NCBI GenBank assembly: GCA_012955965.1
Contig: JABBZI010000012.1
Location: 1-64,000 of the forward strand
DNA length: 64,000 nucleotides
Source of the DNA: Clostridioides difficile
Lineage (GTDB): Bacteria; Bacillota; Clostridia; Peptostreptococcales; Peptostreptococcaceae
Direction: 5' to 3'
The notes beneath the pieces were generated by a model. It was not told the DNA's origin. It worked only from the letters and a program-made list of their open reading frames with translations, and searched no databases. This document shows positions 1-9,085 of this stretch, piece after piece (the first letter of the stretch is position 1; each line of letters begins with the position of its first letter). The translations under genes were made by a program, and so were the position numbers.

Positions 1-231
1 AAATAAGTGTTATTTTATGAAAATATGACAAAAATTTTATGCGTTATTTATACAAATAATACATAAATAACATATAAGATTTAATAAGTAAAAAAAGTGA
101 AAGATATAATTTATCATTTTAGTATTTTATTTAGTCAAAGTAAACTATTTAAATGAAAAATATCTCATTTAAATAAAAAATTTAAATAAAAGTAAAAAAA
201 ATAATGTATTTGTTAAAAAATAAATTGACAA

Positions 232-246
232 AATATTCAGAAAAAA
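232..246. promoter_or_regulatory. Weak CodY-box-like site upstream of adhE
   Basis: AATATTCAGAAAAAA matches the CodY consensus AATTTTCWGAAAATT at 12 of 15 positions and lies 5 bp upstream of the putative adhE -35 box. CodY represses fermentation and nutrient-scavenging genes in Firmicutes when branched-chain amino acids and GTP are plentiful. A-rich DNA makes chance matches likely, so this is only suggestive. Confidence 0.35.
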
Positions 247-251
247 ACTTC

Positions 252-280
252 TTGACCTAGAGAGATAAAGTAAATAAAAT
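252..280 (+). promoter_or_regulatory. Putative sigma-A promoter of adhE
   Basis: TTGACC (252-257) and TAAAAT (275-280) are separated by exactly 17 bp. Transcription would start near 287 and leave a leader of about 109 nt before the adhE start. The leader begins with a short inverted repeat, TATAGA-7 nt-TCTATA (287-305), and a long leader leaves room for post-transcriptional control. Bases 1-231 show no gene. Confidence 0.55.
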
Positions 281-395
281 CTAAGGTATAGACATGAAAT
301 CTATAAAAATATTTTAAGTATAAGTTAAAATATAGATGATGCATTTAAGATTTATAAAAATAAGTGATGCATAATTATTTAGGGAGGTTTTTAGT

Positions 396-3038
396 ATGGA
401 GAAGAAAGAAAAAGCTGTAGAAAAATTAAATGTTGAAGTATGTAGTCCTGAAATTGTCAATAGTGTTGAGTCATTAAAAATGAGGCTAGAAGAAATCAGA
501 CTAGCACAAAAAGAATTTGCAACATTTACACAAGAGCAAGTAGATAAAATTTTCTTAGCTGCTTCAACTGCAGCAAATCAACAAAGAATACCTCTAGCAA
601 AGATGGCAGTAGAAGAGACTGGTATGGGTATTGTTGAAGATAAGGTTATAAAAAATCATTTTGCTTCAGAGTATATTTACAATGCTTATAAAGACACTAA
701 AACTTGTGGTGTCATAGAAAAAGATGAAGCATTTGGTTTCACAAGAATTGCTGAACCAGTAGGTGTTTTATCAGCAGTTATACCAACAACTAATCCTACA
801 TCGACTGCAATATTTAAGTCTCTAATAGCGCTAAAAACTAGAAATGGGATAATTTTCTCTCCTCATCCAAGAGCTAAAAACTGTACTATAGAAGCAGCTA
901 AAGTTGTACATGATGCGGCAGTTAAGGCAGGTGCACCAAAAGGACTTATAGGCTGGGTAGATGTACCTTCAATTGAACTTACTAATGTTGTTATGGCAGA
1001 GGCAGACCTTATATTAGCTACTGGTGGACCTGGAATGGTTAAATCTGCATATTCGTCAGGAAAGCCAGCTGTTGGAGTTGGTCCTGGTAATGTACCTGCA
1101 ATAATAGATGAGAGTGCAGATGTAAAAATGGCTGTAAGTTCAATATTAGTATCGAAGTCATTTGATAATGGTATGATATGTGCTTCTGAGCAAGCAGTGA
1201 TAGTACCAGAAAAAATATATGAAGAAGTTAAAAAAGAATTTAAATATCGTGGAGCACATTTCTTAAATAAAGAAGAAACAGAAAAAGTAGGAAAAGTAGT
1301 AATAATTGATGGCTCATTAAATGCAAAAATAGTTGGGCAACCAGCTCATGTAATAGCTAAAATGGCAGATGTAGAAGTCCCAAAAACAGCTAGAATAATA
1401 ATTGGTGAGGTAGAATCTGTTGAATTAGAGGAACCTTTCGCACATGAAAAACTTTCTCCAGTACTTGCAATGTACAAATCTAAAAGTTTTGAAGATGCAG
1501 TTGTTAAAGCTGAAAAATTAGTTGCAGATGGCGGATATGGCCATACATCTTCATTATACGCCGACTCTATAAATCATCCAGATAGAGTAGAAAAGTTTGT
1601 AAATGCTATGAAAACTTGTAGAGTATTAGTTAATACTCCATCATCACAAGGTGGTATAGGTGATTTATATAACTTTAAATTAGCACCATCTCTTACTCTT
1701 GGTTGTGGTTCTTGGGGTGGAAACTCAGTATCTGAAAACGTAGGAGTGAAGCATTTACTTAATATCAAAACGGTAGCTGAAAGGAGAGAGAATATGCTTT
1801 GGTTTAGAGCACCAGAAAAAGTTTATTTCAAAAAAGGATGCTTAGGTGTAGCAGCAAGAGAATTTAAAGATGTTATGGATAAAAAGAAAGCCTTTATAGT
1901 AACAGATTCTTTCCTTTACAATAATGGATACACTAAGAAGTTAACTGATTTATTAGATGAAATGGGAATTAAGCATACTACATTCTTTGATGTTGCTCCA
2001 GACCCAACATTAGCTTGTGCAAGAGAAGGAGCTAAGGCTATGGCTGATTTCCAACCAGATTTAATAATAGCTGTAGGTGGCGGTAGTGCAATGGATGCTG
2101 GTAAGATAATGTGGGTAATGTATGAGCATCCAGAGGTAGACTTCCAAGATTTAGCTATGAGATTTATGGATATAAGAAAAAGAGTATATGTATTCCCTAA
2201 GATGGGTGAAAAAGCATACTTCACGGCTATCCCAACTTCAGCAGGAACTGGTTCAGAGGTAACTCCATTTGCAGTTATAACTGACCAAGATTCAGGTGTA
2301 AAATATCCATTAGCAGATTATGAATTAATGCCAAACATGGCTATAATCGATGCTGATATGATGATGGAAATGCCACCAAGATTAACAGCAGCATCAGGTG
2401 TTGATGCCTTAACACATGCACTAGAAGCATATGTATCTATGTTAAGAACTGAACCAGCTGATGGATTAGCACTTCAAGCAGGTAAAATAATATTTGAATA
2501 TCTACCTCGTGCATATAAAAATGGAAAGAATGATAAAGAAGCAAGAGAAAAAATGGCAATGGCATCTACTATGGCTGGAATGTCTTTCGCAAATGCTTTC
2601 TTAGGAATTTGTCACTCTCTAGCACATAAACTGGGTGCATTCCACCACGTTCAACATGGTGTTGCAAATGCATTATTAATAAATGAAGTAATTAAGTTCA
2701 ATTGTGCAGAAGCTCCAAATAAGATGGGTGCATTCTCACAATACAGATATCCTGATTGTATACAGAGATATGCTGAATTTGCTTCTTTTGCAGGAATCAA
2801 GGGAAATACAGACCAAGAAAAAGTAGATAACCTTATAAAAGCAATAGATGAATTAAAGGCAAGAGTAGGACTTCCTAAAACTATAAAAGAAGCTGGGGTA
2901 GAAGAGTCTAAATTCTTAGAAGGATTAGATGCTATGGTTGAACAAGCTTTTGATGACCAATGTACAGGAGCTAATCCTAGATACCCATTGATGAGTGAAT
3001 TAAAAGAGATATATTTAAAAGTTTATTATGGTAAATAA
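396..3038 (+). CDS. adhE: Bifunctional acetaldehyde/alcohol dehydrogenase AdhE
   Basis: This 880-residue cytoplasmic enzyme reduces acetyl-CoA to acetaldehyde and then ethanol, using NADH in both steps and so disposing of fermentation electrons. The N-terminal half is a CoA-acylating aldehyde dehydrogenase with its catalytic cysteine in GMICASEQ (about Cys262). The C-terminal half is an iron-dependent alcohol dehydrogenase with the nucleotide loop GGGSAMDAGK and metal-binding histidines in GVDALTHALEAY and HSLAHKLGAFHHVQHG. The length is normal for the family and no key residue is missing. Start ATG follows an AGGGAGG ribosome site. It is monocistronic; a weak CodY-like box and a good promoter lie upstream. 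AdhE homologues usually form long helical filaments called spirosomes. Confidence 0.97.
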   Translation: MEKKEKAVEKLNVEVCSPEIVNSVESLKMRLEEIRLAQKEFATFTQEQVDKIFLAASTAANQQRIPLAKMAVEETGMGIVEDKVIKNHFASEYIYNAYKDTKTCGVIEKDEAFGFTRIAEPVGVLSAVIPTTNPTSTAIFKSLIALKTRNGIIFSPHPRAKNCTIEAAKVVHDAAVKAGAPKGLIGWVDVPSIELTNVVMAEADLILATGGPGMVKSAYSSGKPAVGVGPGNVPAIIDESADVKMAVSSILVSKSFDNGMICASEQAVIVPEKIYEEVKKEFKYRGAHFLNKEETEKVGKVVIIDGSLNAKIVGQPAHVIAKMADVEVPKTARIIIGEVESVELEEPFAHEKLSPVLAMYKSKSFEDAVVKAEKLVADGGYGHTSSLYADSINHPDRVEKFVNAMKTCRVLVNTPSSQGGIGDLYNFKLAPSLTLGCGSWGGNSVSENVGVKHLLNIKTVAERRENMLWFRAPEKVYFKKGCLGVAAREFKDVMDKKKAFIVTDSFLYNNGYTKKLTDLLDEMGIKHTTFFDVAPDPTLACAREGAKAMADFQPDLIIAVGGGSAMDAGKIMWVMYEHPEVDFQDLAMRFMDIRKRVYVFPKMGEKAYFTAIPTSAGTGSEVTPFAVITDQDSGVKYPLADYELMPNMAIIDADMMMEMPPRLTAASGVDALTHALEAYVSMLRTEPADGLALQAGKIIFEYLPRAYKNGKNDKEAREKMAMASTMAGMSFANAFLGICHSLAHKLGAFHHVQHGVANALLINEVIKFNCAEAPNKMGAFSQYRYPDCIQRYAEFASFAGIKGNTDQEKVDNLIKAIDELKARVGLPKTIKEAGVEESKFLEGLDAMVEQAFDDQCTGANPRYPLMSELKEIYLKVYYGK

Positions 3039-3302
3039 TATTTATTTTAGAATATAGATTTTATTAGACTTGCATATAAGTTATTAGAGTTTTATGTAAA
3101 TAGGATTTTATTATAGATATGTATAAATGTCTATTAAGAATAGACTATAACTTAAATTCTAAATGTATAAAAGGTAAGAGAATTCAAATTGGTTTTTAAT
3201 ATGTATATTTAATCAAATAACTTTAAAATTAGTCATAAAATTTTTTTATTACATATAATTTTAAAGCATAATATATAAAAAACTTTACGAAAAAATTATA
3301 AA
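3039..3302. other. Intergenic region downstream of adhE
   Basis: No gene is visible. An inverted repeat GTCTATT-aag-AATAGAC (3129-3145) could form a hairpin but has no T-run after it, so I do not call it a terminator. The rest is A/T-rich. Confidence 0.5.
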
Positions 3303-3348
3303 AATATTCAGAAAATTCTATTGACTAATTTATTTATCATGATATAAT
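3303..3348 (+). promoter_or_regulatory. CodY-like box and sigma-A promoter with no gene downstream
   Basis: AATATTCAGAAAATT (3303-3317) matches the CodY consensus at 14 of 15 positions. It is followed by TTGACT (3321-3326), a 16-bp spacer and a perfect TATAAT (3343-3348) on the plus strand. The predicted start, near 3355, is about 17 bp before the hairpin at 3372-3389. No plus-strand gene follows, and the next genes run on the opposite strand. Confidence 0.6.
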
Positions 3349-3371
3349 AGGTTTAGAAAACAAAAAGAATT

Positions 3372-3389
3372 GGGGCCTATTAAGGCCCC
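3372..3389 (-). terminator. Terminator of the ABC-exporter operon
   Basis: GGGGCC and GGCCCC pair around a 6-nt loop. On the minus strand the hairpin is followed by ATTCTTTTTGTTTT, right after the stop codon of the 113-residue gene. On the plus strand it is followed by a weaker T-rich stretch, so it may also stop transcripts from the orphan promoter at 3321-3348. Confidence 0.8.
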
Positions 3390-3393
3390 CTTA

Positions 3394-3735
3394 CTACTTT
3401 TTGATAGATTTATTTAGAATAACTTTCTCACTTTGATTTTTTATATTTATTATAGAATTAGTATAATCTACTTCAAAGTTAGCAAAAGCAGAGAATAAAT
3501 CTATGTCCCTTAATAAATGAATTGTCATACATTGATTGTTCTTATTTACCCTTAGAATCAATGCTCTTACAAAGGGAAATTGGATTCTAGAATTAAATAA
3601 GTTAGAACCATCAGTATCTATATCTAAGCTACGATAATTAATATCTATAAATACATCTACATCATCGTTTTCTTCTCTTATTATTCTATAGTCAAAATCC
3701 AAGTCTAAATTTAAATTACCTAAAACTAATAACAT
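3394..3735 (-). CDS. Small hypothetical protein in ABC-exporter operon
   Basis: I do not recognise this 113-residue protein. It has no membrane segment, no signal peptide and no cysteine motif. It is acidic at the N-terminal half (several D/E-rich turns such as REENDDVDVFID) and ends in a basic tail. The start has an AGAGGA ribosome site. It is the last gene of a minus-strand operon, 39 bp after the ABC ATPase, and is followed at once by a strong terminator, so it is co-transcribed with the transporter. An accessory role in the transport system is inferred from position only. Confidence 0.75.
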   Translation of the reverse strand: MLLVLGNLNLDLDFDYRIIREENDDVDVFIDINYRSLDIDTDGSNLFNSRIQFPFVRALILRVNKNNQCMTIHLLRDIDLFSAFANFEVDYTNSIINIKNQSEKVILNKSIKK

Positions 3736-3774
3736 TTAAATCCTCTTTTCTATAAGTAGTTTTAGAGTATTAGT

Positions 3775-4437
3775 TTAACTAAGCTCTCCATCTATTATAG
3801 ATATAATTCTATCTGCTTTTCTAGCAATATTTTCATTATGTGTTATTATTATAAGAGTTTGGTTATATTTTTTTATAGAATTTTTTAGTAAATCCATGAC
3901 TTCTTCTGTAGTTTTACTGTCCAAATTTCCTGTTGGTTCATCTGCTAGTATTATACTTGGTTTTGCAGATAAAGCACGAGCAATAGCGACCCTTTGTTGT
4001 TGACCACCAGATAATTGATTTGGGAGATGATTTTTCCTCTCACTAAGGCCCAATAAATTTATAATGTCTTCTATGTATTCTTCATCAACTTTTTTATTGT
4101 CTAACTTTAGTGGTAATTCTATATTTTCTTTTACATTTAATACTGGAATTAGGTTATACTGTTGAAAGACAAATCCTACTTTTTGTCTTCTATATTTTGC
4201 TAATCTTTTATCTGAAAGGCAACATATATCTTTACCATCGACTTTTATAGTCCCGCTACTTGGTCTTTCAAGACCGCCTACTAAATGTAGAAATGTGCTT
4301 TTTCCACTTCCACTTGGACCAATTATCGCAACAAATTCACCCTTATTTATTTTTAAATTTGCATCCTTTAGTGCATGTACAGCTGTTTCCTTTTTTCCAT
4401 AAATCTTACCTAAGTTAAGAATCTCTAATATAGGCAT
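3775..4437 (-). CDS. ABC transporter ATP-binding protein (MacB/LolD type)
   Basis: This 220-residue ATPase powers the membrane protein encoded just upstream. It has Walker A GPSGSGKS (about 40-47), the Q-loop region FVFQQYNLIP, signature LSGGQQQRVAIARAL, and Walker B IILADEPTGNLD followed by the switch histidine in ITHN. This is the arrangement of the MacB/LolD/FtsE family, which drives mechanotransmission-type exporters and antimicrobial-peptide resistance pumps. The gene begins 11 bp after the permease stop with an AGGAGG ribosome site. The nearby two-component system suggests expression in response to an envelope signal or peptide; the substrate is unknown. Confidence 0.93.
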   Translation of the reverse strand: MPILEILNLGKIYGKKETAVHALKDANLKINKGEFVAIIGPSGSGKSTFLHLVGGLERPSSGTIKVDGKDICCLSDKRLAKYRRQKVGFVFQQYNLIPVLNVKENIELPLKLDNKKVDEEYIEDIINLLGLSERKNHLPNQLSGGQQQRVAIARALSAKPSIILADEPTGNLDSKTTEEVMDLLKNSIKKYNQTLIIITHNENIARKADRIISIIDGELS

Positions 4438-4448
4438 AATTAATCCTC

Positions 4449-7025
4449 CTATTCTGTAATGTTTATAGCTTCAACTATACTAATTTTATTTATTTTTCTT
4501 AATGGAATATATGTAGCTAGAATACCTACAATTATGTTTGCTAAAACAACTAGGATATATATTTTGTAATCTATTGAAAAGTCTAATCCATATGATACAA
4601 ATCCTTGCATGTAATACATTTTAAATTGTATTATAAGACTTACCACAATAGTAATTACACTTGAGAGTGCTCCATATAATATTCCCTCATAGAGTATCAT
4701 ATTTTTAAATCCTCTCTCAGAGATACCAATAGCTCTTAACATTCCAAATTCGCTAGTCCTTGAAGTTAAGTTATAACTTATGTTATTTACTATGTTAAGT
4801 ACACTAATTATAAACATTACTGCTACTATGCCATAACTATAAATCATGGACCTAGATGTCATCTTATCCGAATTTTCTTTTTCTACCATCATATCTATTG
4901 TTGTAGTTCCAGGAACTTCACTTCCAATTTTACCGAGAAGTCTATTTATTTTTTTCTTGTTTGCATTTTCATTAAGGTCTGTATAAACTAAGTTATACTT
5001 ATCTACACCAGTTAATTTTTTTAGATATTCGCTACTCGTTATTACATCTACACCATCATCTCCAGAGTACATACCATTATCTGCAAAAGGATAACTTATA
5101 ATAGCTCCAACTTTAAATTCATATTCTAAGTATTCATAATTATCTTTTAGACTTTCATAAAGTCCTGTATCCATTCCAGCCTTTGGGTATTTAACTTTTA
5201 TAGTATCACCTACCTTTATATCTATAGCTGGTGTCCCTTCACCAGGAGTAAAGGTCTTTGTATATTTTTGTGTTTCAGAAATTTCTGGTACATATACTAT
5301 AGCTAAGTTTTCTTTTTTCATTTTTTTCAAGTTTATACTTCCACTTACTAAGTAATCTTCTAATGAATTTATCATCTCATCATTATAACCTTTTAACTTT
5401 TGTTTTAATGTATATTTTCCAGTAGTCTTATTTTTTATGAATAAAGGATTTTTCTTATAATAAGGAGCTGAATTTATAGCTTCGTAGTAATCTAATCTAT
5501 TTATTTTATTTACCTCTATTCTCGTGTTTAAGATGCTAGCAGTTTTGACTTTGTCAATTCCATCTATATTTTTAATTTTATCTATCTGATTATCATTAAA
5601 TCCCCTTATATCTTTAAAAGAGGTATTGCTACCAATTTCATTGAGATAAGTATTTGATAGAATAAAATCTGCATTCATATATACTTGCTCTTGAATGTTT
5701 TTGTTTTTGACATCTAAAAAAGAATATTTATAATTGTCTTTTATGACAATTATACCTCCTATACTCATAGATAATACAATTATAAGGAATCCCTTTTTAT
5801 TTCTAAAGATGTTTTTCGCAGATATAGATTTTGTTACTGACATATTTAAAGTCAATTTTGATATTAAAGAATTAACTTTGATTATATTTTTATCAGTTCC
5901 AAAAGTTTTTCTTATAGCATCAATAGGAGAAATTCTTCTTATCTTTAAATATGTAAAGAAACTTATAATGAGTATTGTCAGTATTATACATACAATTGAT
6001 AAGAGGATTATTTTATCTGGAATAACAAAAGGGGTAACATTTATATTTCCTTCAAATTGAATATTTCCTGCAGACCTATTAAATATTTGTGCACCTCCCA
6101 TACCTGTACATATACCTATAGGCATTGCTATCAGAGCAAGTATAAAAAGTTCATAGAACATAAGTTTGAAAATCCTAAAGTTAGTGGAGCCAATAGCTCT
6201 TAAGATACCATATTCCTGTATTCTTTGGTATATTGATATAACATAGATACTATATATTACAATACCAGAAAATATACTCATAGCAATTGCAACATATTTA
6301 CTTGAATTATCTAAAGTACCATTTTCCATAGTAGCGTCTATAAGCATTGAGTTTCTTCCTACGCTTTTTTCATCCAACATAGCATTTTTTACTATATTGT
6401 TTATGTTTGTATTTATATCACTGCCTTCATTAAATTCAATAGAAGCTGTAAACTCATTCAATTTTGATTCATTGAGGTTTAAAAAAATTTCACATTTACC
6501 CTTTTGTTTCTCTATAAATCTATCTTCAAGTATTCCTACAACTTTAAAAGTCTCTGGTTTTTCTTTTTGATATAATTTAAAAGTAAGGTTTTGATTTATT
6601 TCTGGCTTTAAACCCATACTATTTAAAACCCATTTTTCTACTACCACCTCATTGTTAGCTTTTGGAAGGTGACCTTTTATAAGTTTAGATTGATTAGTTA
6701 AGTAATTTTTATTTGCATATTGTATGTTTATAGGTAATTTTTCATTAACATCTGTAGATGCATAATAAGATGTTATACCTAGGTTTTTAATATCTTTACC
6801 AGATTTTATAGATTCTAATTGATTTTTCTTTATATCTTTAAAGTATGCATGGTCAGTTCCAAGCTCTCTTTTCGATCTATCTACATCTGCTTGCTGAGCA
6901 CTTCTTGAGAGGGTGCCGATACCAACAATGAGTGATGTAGCAAGAATTATACTCAAAGCAATTGCTAAAGATCTAGATTTATAACTCTTTATGTATCTTA
7001 GTACTATTTTCAAATTATCTTTCAT
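4449..7025 (-). CDS. FtsX-like ABC transporter permease
   Basis: This protein of about 858 residues has an N-terminal membrane segment, a large extracellular region, membrane helices near residues 245-370, a second long extracellular region, and a final three-helix FtsX domain. Two FtsX cores in one chain recall antimicrobial-peptide exporters of Gram-positive bacteria, but the sequence does not identify a substrate. I chose the ATG at 7025 because AAAGGAAG lies 8 nt before it; an in-frame GTG at 7034 would sit too close to that site. It is the first gene of a three-gene operon. Its promoter has a good -10 but a poor -35, preceded by two direct repeats, which fits activator control. Confidence 0.9.
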   Translation of the reverse strand: MKDNLKIVLRYIKSYKSRSLAIALSIILATSLIVGIGTLSRSAQQADVDRSKRELGTDHAYFKDIKKNQLESIKSGKDIKNLGITSYYASTDVNEKLPINIQYANKNYLTNQSKLIKGHLPKANNEVVVEKWVLNSMGLKPEINQNLTFKLYQKEKPETFKVVGILEDRFIEKQKGKCEIFLNLNESKLNEFTASIEFNEGSDINTNINNIVKNAMLDEKSVGRNSMLIDATMENGTLDNSSKYVAIAMSIFSGIVIYSIYVISIYQRIQEYGILRAIGSTNFRIFKLMFYELFILALIAMPIGICTGMGGAQIFNRSAGNIQFEGNINVTPFVIPDKIILLSIVCIILTILIISFFTYLKIRRISPIDAIRKTFGTDKNIIKVNSLISKLTLNMSVTKSISAKNIFRNKKGFLIIVLSMSIGGIIVIKDNYKYSFLDVKNKNIQEQVYMNADFILSNTYLNEIGSNTSFKDIRGFNDNQIDKIKNIDGIDKVKTASILNTRIEVNKINRLDYYEAINSAPYYKKNPLFIKNKTTGKYTLKQKLKGYNDEMINSLEDYLVSGSINLKKMKKENLAIVYVPEISETQKYTKTFTPGEGTPAIDIKVGDTIKVKYPKAGMDTGLYESLKDNYEYLEYEFKVGAIISYPFADNGMYSGDDGVDVITSSEYLKKLTGVDKYNLVYTDLNENANKKKINRLLGKIGSEVPGTTTIDMMVEKENSDKMTSRSMIYSYGIVAVMFIISVLNIVNNISYNLTSRTSEFGMLRAIGISERGFKNMILYEGILYGALSSVITIVVSLIIQFKMYYMQGFVSYGLDFSIDYKIYILVVLANIIVGILATYIPLRKINKISIVEAINITE

Positions 7026-7054
7026 ATTTACCACTTCCTTTCTTAGCTAACTCA

Positions 7055-7083
7055 ATTATATGTTTATTTAAAATATATAGCAA
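7055..7083 (-). promoter_or_regulatory. Putative activator-dependent promoter of the ABC operon
   Basis: Read on the minus strand, TTGCTA (7078-7083) and TATAAT (7055-7060) are 17 bp apart. The -35 box is weak. The proximal copy of a 14-bp direct repeat starts 6 bp upstream of it, a typical place for an activator to touch RNA polymerase. Confidence 0.45.
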
Positions 7084-7088
7084 AGTAA

Positions 7089-7145
7089 GTATTTACAAGT
7101 TTTGAGTACTTAAGTGTACAAATTTATATGCGTATTTACAAGTTT
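7089..7145. promoter_or_regulatory. Tandem 14-bp direct repeats, candidate LytTR operator
   Basis: GTATTTACAAGTTT occurs exactly at 7089-7102 and again at 7132-7145, 43 bp apart (about four helical turns, so on the same DNA face). LytTR regulators bind direct repeats, and one is encoded just beyond this divergent intergenic region. Assignment to that regulator is inference. Confidence 0.6.
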
Positions 7146-7172
7146 AATTAATGTACATGTAAATTTTGACTT

Positions 7173-7201
7173 TTTACATAATTTTTCTAAAATGATATAA
7201 T
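7173..7201 (+). promoter_or_regulatory. Sigma-A promoter of the two-component genes
   Basis: TTTACA (7173-7178) and TATAAT (7196-7201) are separated by 17 bp, 32 bp before the kinase start codon. Confidence 0.65.
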
Positions 7202-7232
7202 CCTCATATAAAGTGTAGATGGGAGGGGAATT

Positions 7233-8168
7233 ATGGAGAATAATTTTATATTTCCTATAGTAATACTAACTTTGTTTATATTTAGTAATCTTATAATGAA
7301 TAAATACAGGTTTTATAAAGAATTAGACATATTAAAAAGAGGAATATTAACATTTTTTGTATCGTGTTTTGTATGGATTTTATTCATGGAGGGTATTGAG
7401 TATATACAATTAAGTTTAGGATATAATTTTTTACTTGAAGGAGTATTAAATATTATACTTTTTTTAATTTTAATTATTTTAAGTTTTTATATAGGATTTA
7501 AATTTATAAGATTGCTAGACAATAACAATAAACAAGAGTATAAGCTACAAAAATTAGACAGTAAAATAAATCATAAGGACAATATAATCGTAAAATTAAG
7601 AAGTCAAAAACATGACTATTTAAAACATTTACAAGTAGTATATTCTCTATTAAATACTGGGTTAGCTGAAGATGCAAAAGAATATATAGCGAATATATCA
7701 AATAGCTTTAAATCAAAAAATTCAAGATATGGGAAAGTATCTTATTTAGATGCTATAGCTTCCTTAAAATATGAGGAATGTCTTGAAAAGAACATATCTT
7801 TTGATGTATATATCCAAGATTTTATGGATAATTTAGAGATTGAACCTAATGATATGAGTTCAGTGCTATTAAACATAATAGACAATGCAATAGAATCTTT
7901 GTCTGCTATACAAAAGGAAAAGAAGTATATAAGATTACATGCATATGAAGATGAATTTCAGTATATTATAGCCATAAAAAATAATGGTCCTAAAATACAT
8001 AATGTCGAAAGTATATTTTTGGATGGATTTAGCACTAAAGAAGGGCAAGACAGAGGTTTTGGGTTATATCTAGTTAAAAATATACTAGATAAGTATGATT
8101 ATAGTATACTTGTAAATAGTGACGATTTTTTAACTGAATTTGTAATTTTAATACCAAAATATTATTAG
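7233..8168 (+). CDS. Sensor histidine kinase, GHKL (AgrC/LytS-like) family
   Basis: This 311-residue membrane kinase has about three hydrophobic segments in the first 95 residues and a short coiled linker. The phosphoacceptor motif is QKHDYLKHLQ (His127), followed by a GHKL ATPase domain with N-box NIIDNAIES and G-box GFGLYLVKNI. A short polytopic sensor without a large extracellular domain is typical of kinases that sense peptides or membrane stress. It starts with ATG after GGGAGGGG and lies 18 bp before its response regulator. The divergent ABC-exporter operon is its most likely target. Confidence 0.92.
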   Translation: MENNFIFPIVILTLFIFSNLIMNKYRFYKELDILKRGILTFFVSCFVWILFMEGIEYIQLSLGYNFLLEGVLNIILFLILIILSFYIGFKFIRLLDNNNKQEYKLQKLDSKINHKDNIIVKLRSQKHDYLKHLQVVYSLLNTGLAEDAKEYIANISNSFKSKNSRYGKVSYLDAIASLKYEECLEKNISFDVYIQDFMDNLEIEPNDMSSVLLNIIDNAIESLSAIQKEKKYIRLHAYEDEFQYIIAIKNNGPKIHNVESIFLDGFSTKEGQDRGFGLYLVKNILDKYDYSILVNSDDFLTEFVILIPKYY

Positions 8169-8186
8169 TTAGGAGGAGAGAAGTCT

Positions 8187-8924
8187 GTGATAAAAGTTTT
8201 GATTTGTGATGATGATAAAATTGTAAGAGATGATATAGCAAATATAGTCAAAGAGTCCGGATATGTAGATTATGTTAAGAAAGTCAAGGATGGTATAGAA
8301 GCAATTGAATTTATAAAAAGTGAGAAAATAGACTTATTGATTATTGACATTGATATGCCATATAAAAATGGGATTGATTCTGCCAAAGAAATTCTTTCTA
8401 TAGATAAAGATATACATATAGTTTTTGTAACAGGTTTTGCTGACTATAGTCTTGAGAGCTTTAAAGTACATCCTATAGATTTTATAGTTAAGCCGTTTAA
8501 AAAAGAAAAAATAATTGATTCAATTAATATAGCAATAGACCACATTAACTCTCATAAAATTGCTAAAAATAATTTTATAGAAGACACTCTTTTTGTATAT
8601 AAAATAAGGAAACAGATACATATGATTAATTTTGATGATATAGTTATGTTTGAGAAAAATTCAAGAGCTATTAATTTATATACTAGAGATGAAGATACGA
8701 TAAAATTTTATGAGAACTTTGATGATTTAAAAAAACGCCTACCTCCTAATTTCTTTATGACTCATAGACAATACATAGTAAATTTAAGGCTTATACATAA
8801 GGTTATACCTATAAATAAGTCTTCTTTAGAGATAAAATTTATAAATTTTCAAGAAAGTGCTACTTTAAATAAATCTTTAGAAAAAGATTTTCTATACAGG
8901 TTTTATAGGGTTAAAAGGTTCTAA
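8187..8924 (+). CDS. Response regulator, LytTR family
   Basis: This 245-residue regulator has a receiver domain (about 1-120) with acidic pocket DDD near residue 8, phosphoacceptor Asp54 in LIIDIDMPY and the conserved Lys in VKPFKKEK. A LytTR DNA-binding domain (about 140-245) follows, with the family feature FFMTHRQYIVNLRLI. It is paired with the kinase 18 bp upstream and ends at a strong terminator. LytTR proteins bind direct repeats upstream of target promoters, and such repeats are present at 7089-7145. Confidence 0.92.
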   Translation: MIKVLICDDDKIVRDDIANIVKESGYVDYVKKVKDGIEAIEFIKSEKIDLLIIDIDMPYKNGIDSAKEILSIDKDIHIVFVTGFADYSLESFKVHPIDFIVKPFKKEKIIDSINIAIDHINSHKIAKNNFIEDTLFVYKIRKQIHMINFDDIVMFEKNSRAINLYTRDEDTIKFYENFDDLKKRLPPNFFMTHRQYIVNLRLIHKVIPINKSSLEIKFINFQESATLNKSLEKDFLYRFYRVKRF

Positions 8925-9021
8925 TGAAGAAAAAACTTTTCAGTAATATTACAATATGTACTATGAAGATATCATATAAATTTGCTATAGTTATAAATTA
9001 ATTCATATAAAATATAATATA

Positions 9022-9068
9022 AAAACATATTGGACTTTCATGGAAAATTAGAAAGCCCAATATGTTTT
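9022..9068. terminator. Bidirectional terminator
   Basis: An 18-bp inverted repeat with one mismatch (AAAACATATTGGACTTTC at 9022-9039, partner at 9051-9068) around an 11-nt loop, with A/T runs on both sides. It separates the convergent response-regulator gene from the DUF4132-type gene. Confidence 0.8.
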
Positions 9069-9085
9069 AGAGATAAATCTTATGT

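Noticed and set aside
210-231. TTGTTAA and TTGACAA half sites upstream of adhE, as in a Rex operator.
   Set aside because: The known site needs TTGTTAA-4 nt-TTAACAA. Here the spacing is 8 bp and the second half is imperfect.
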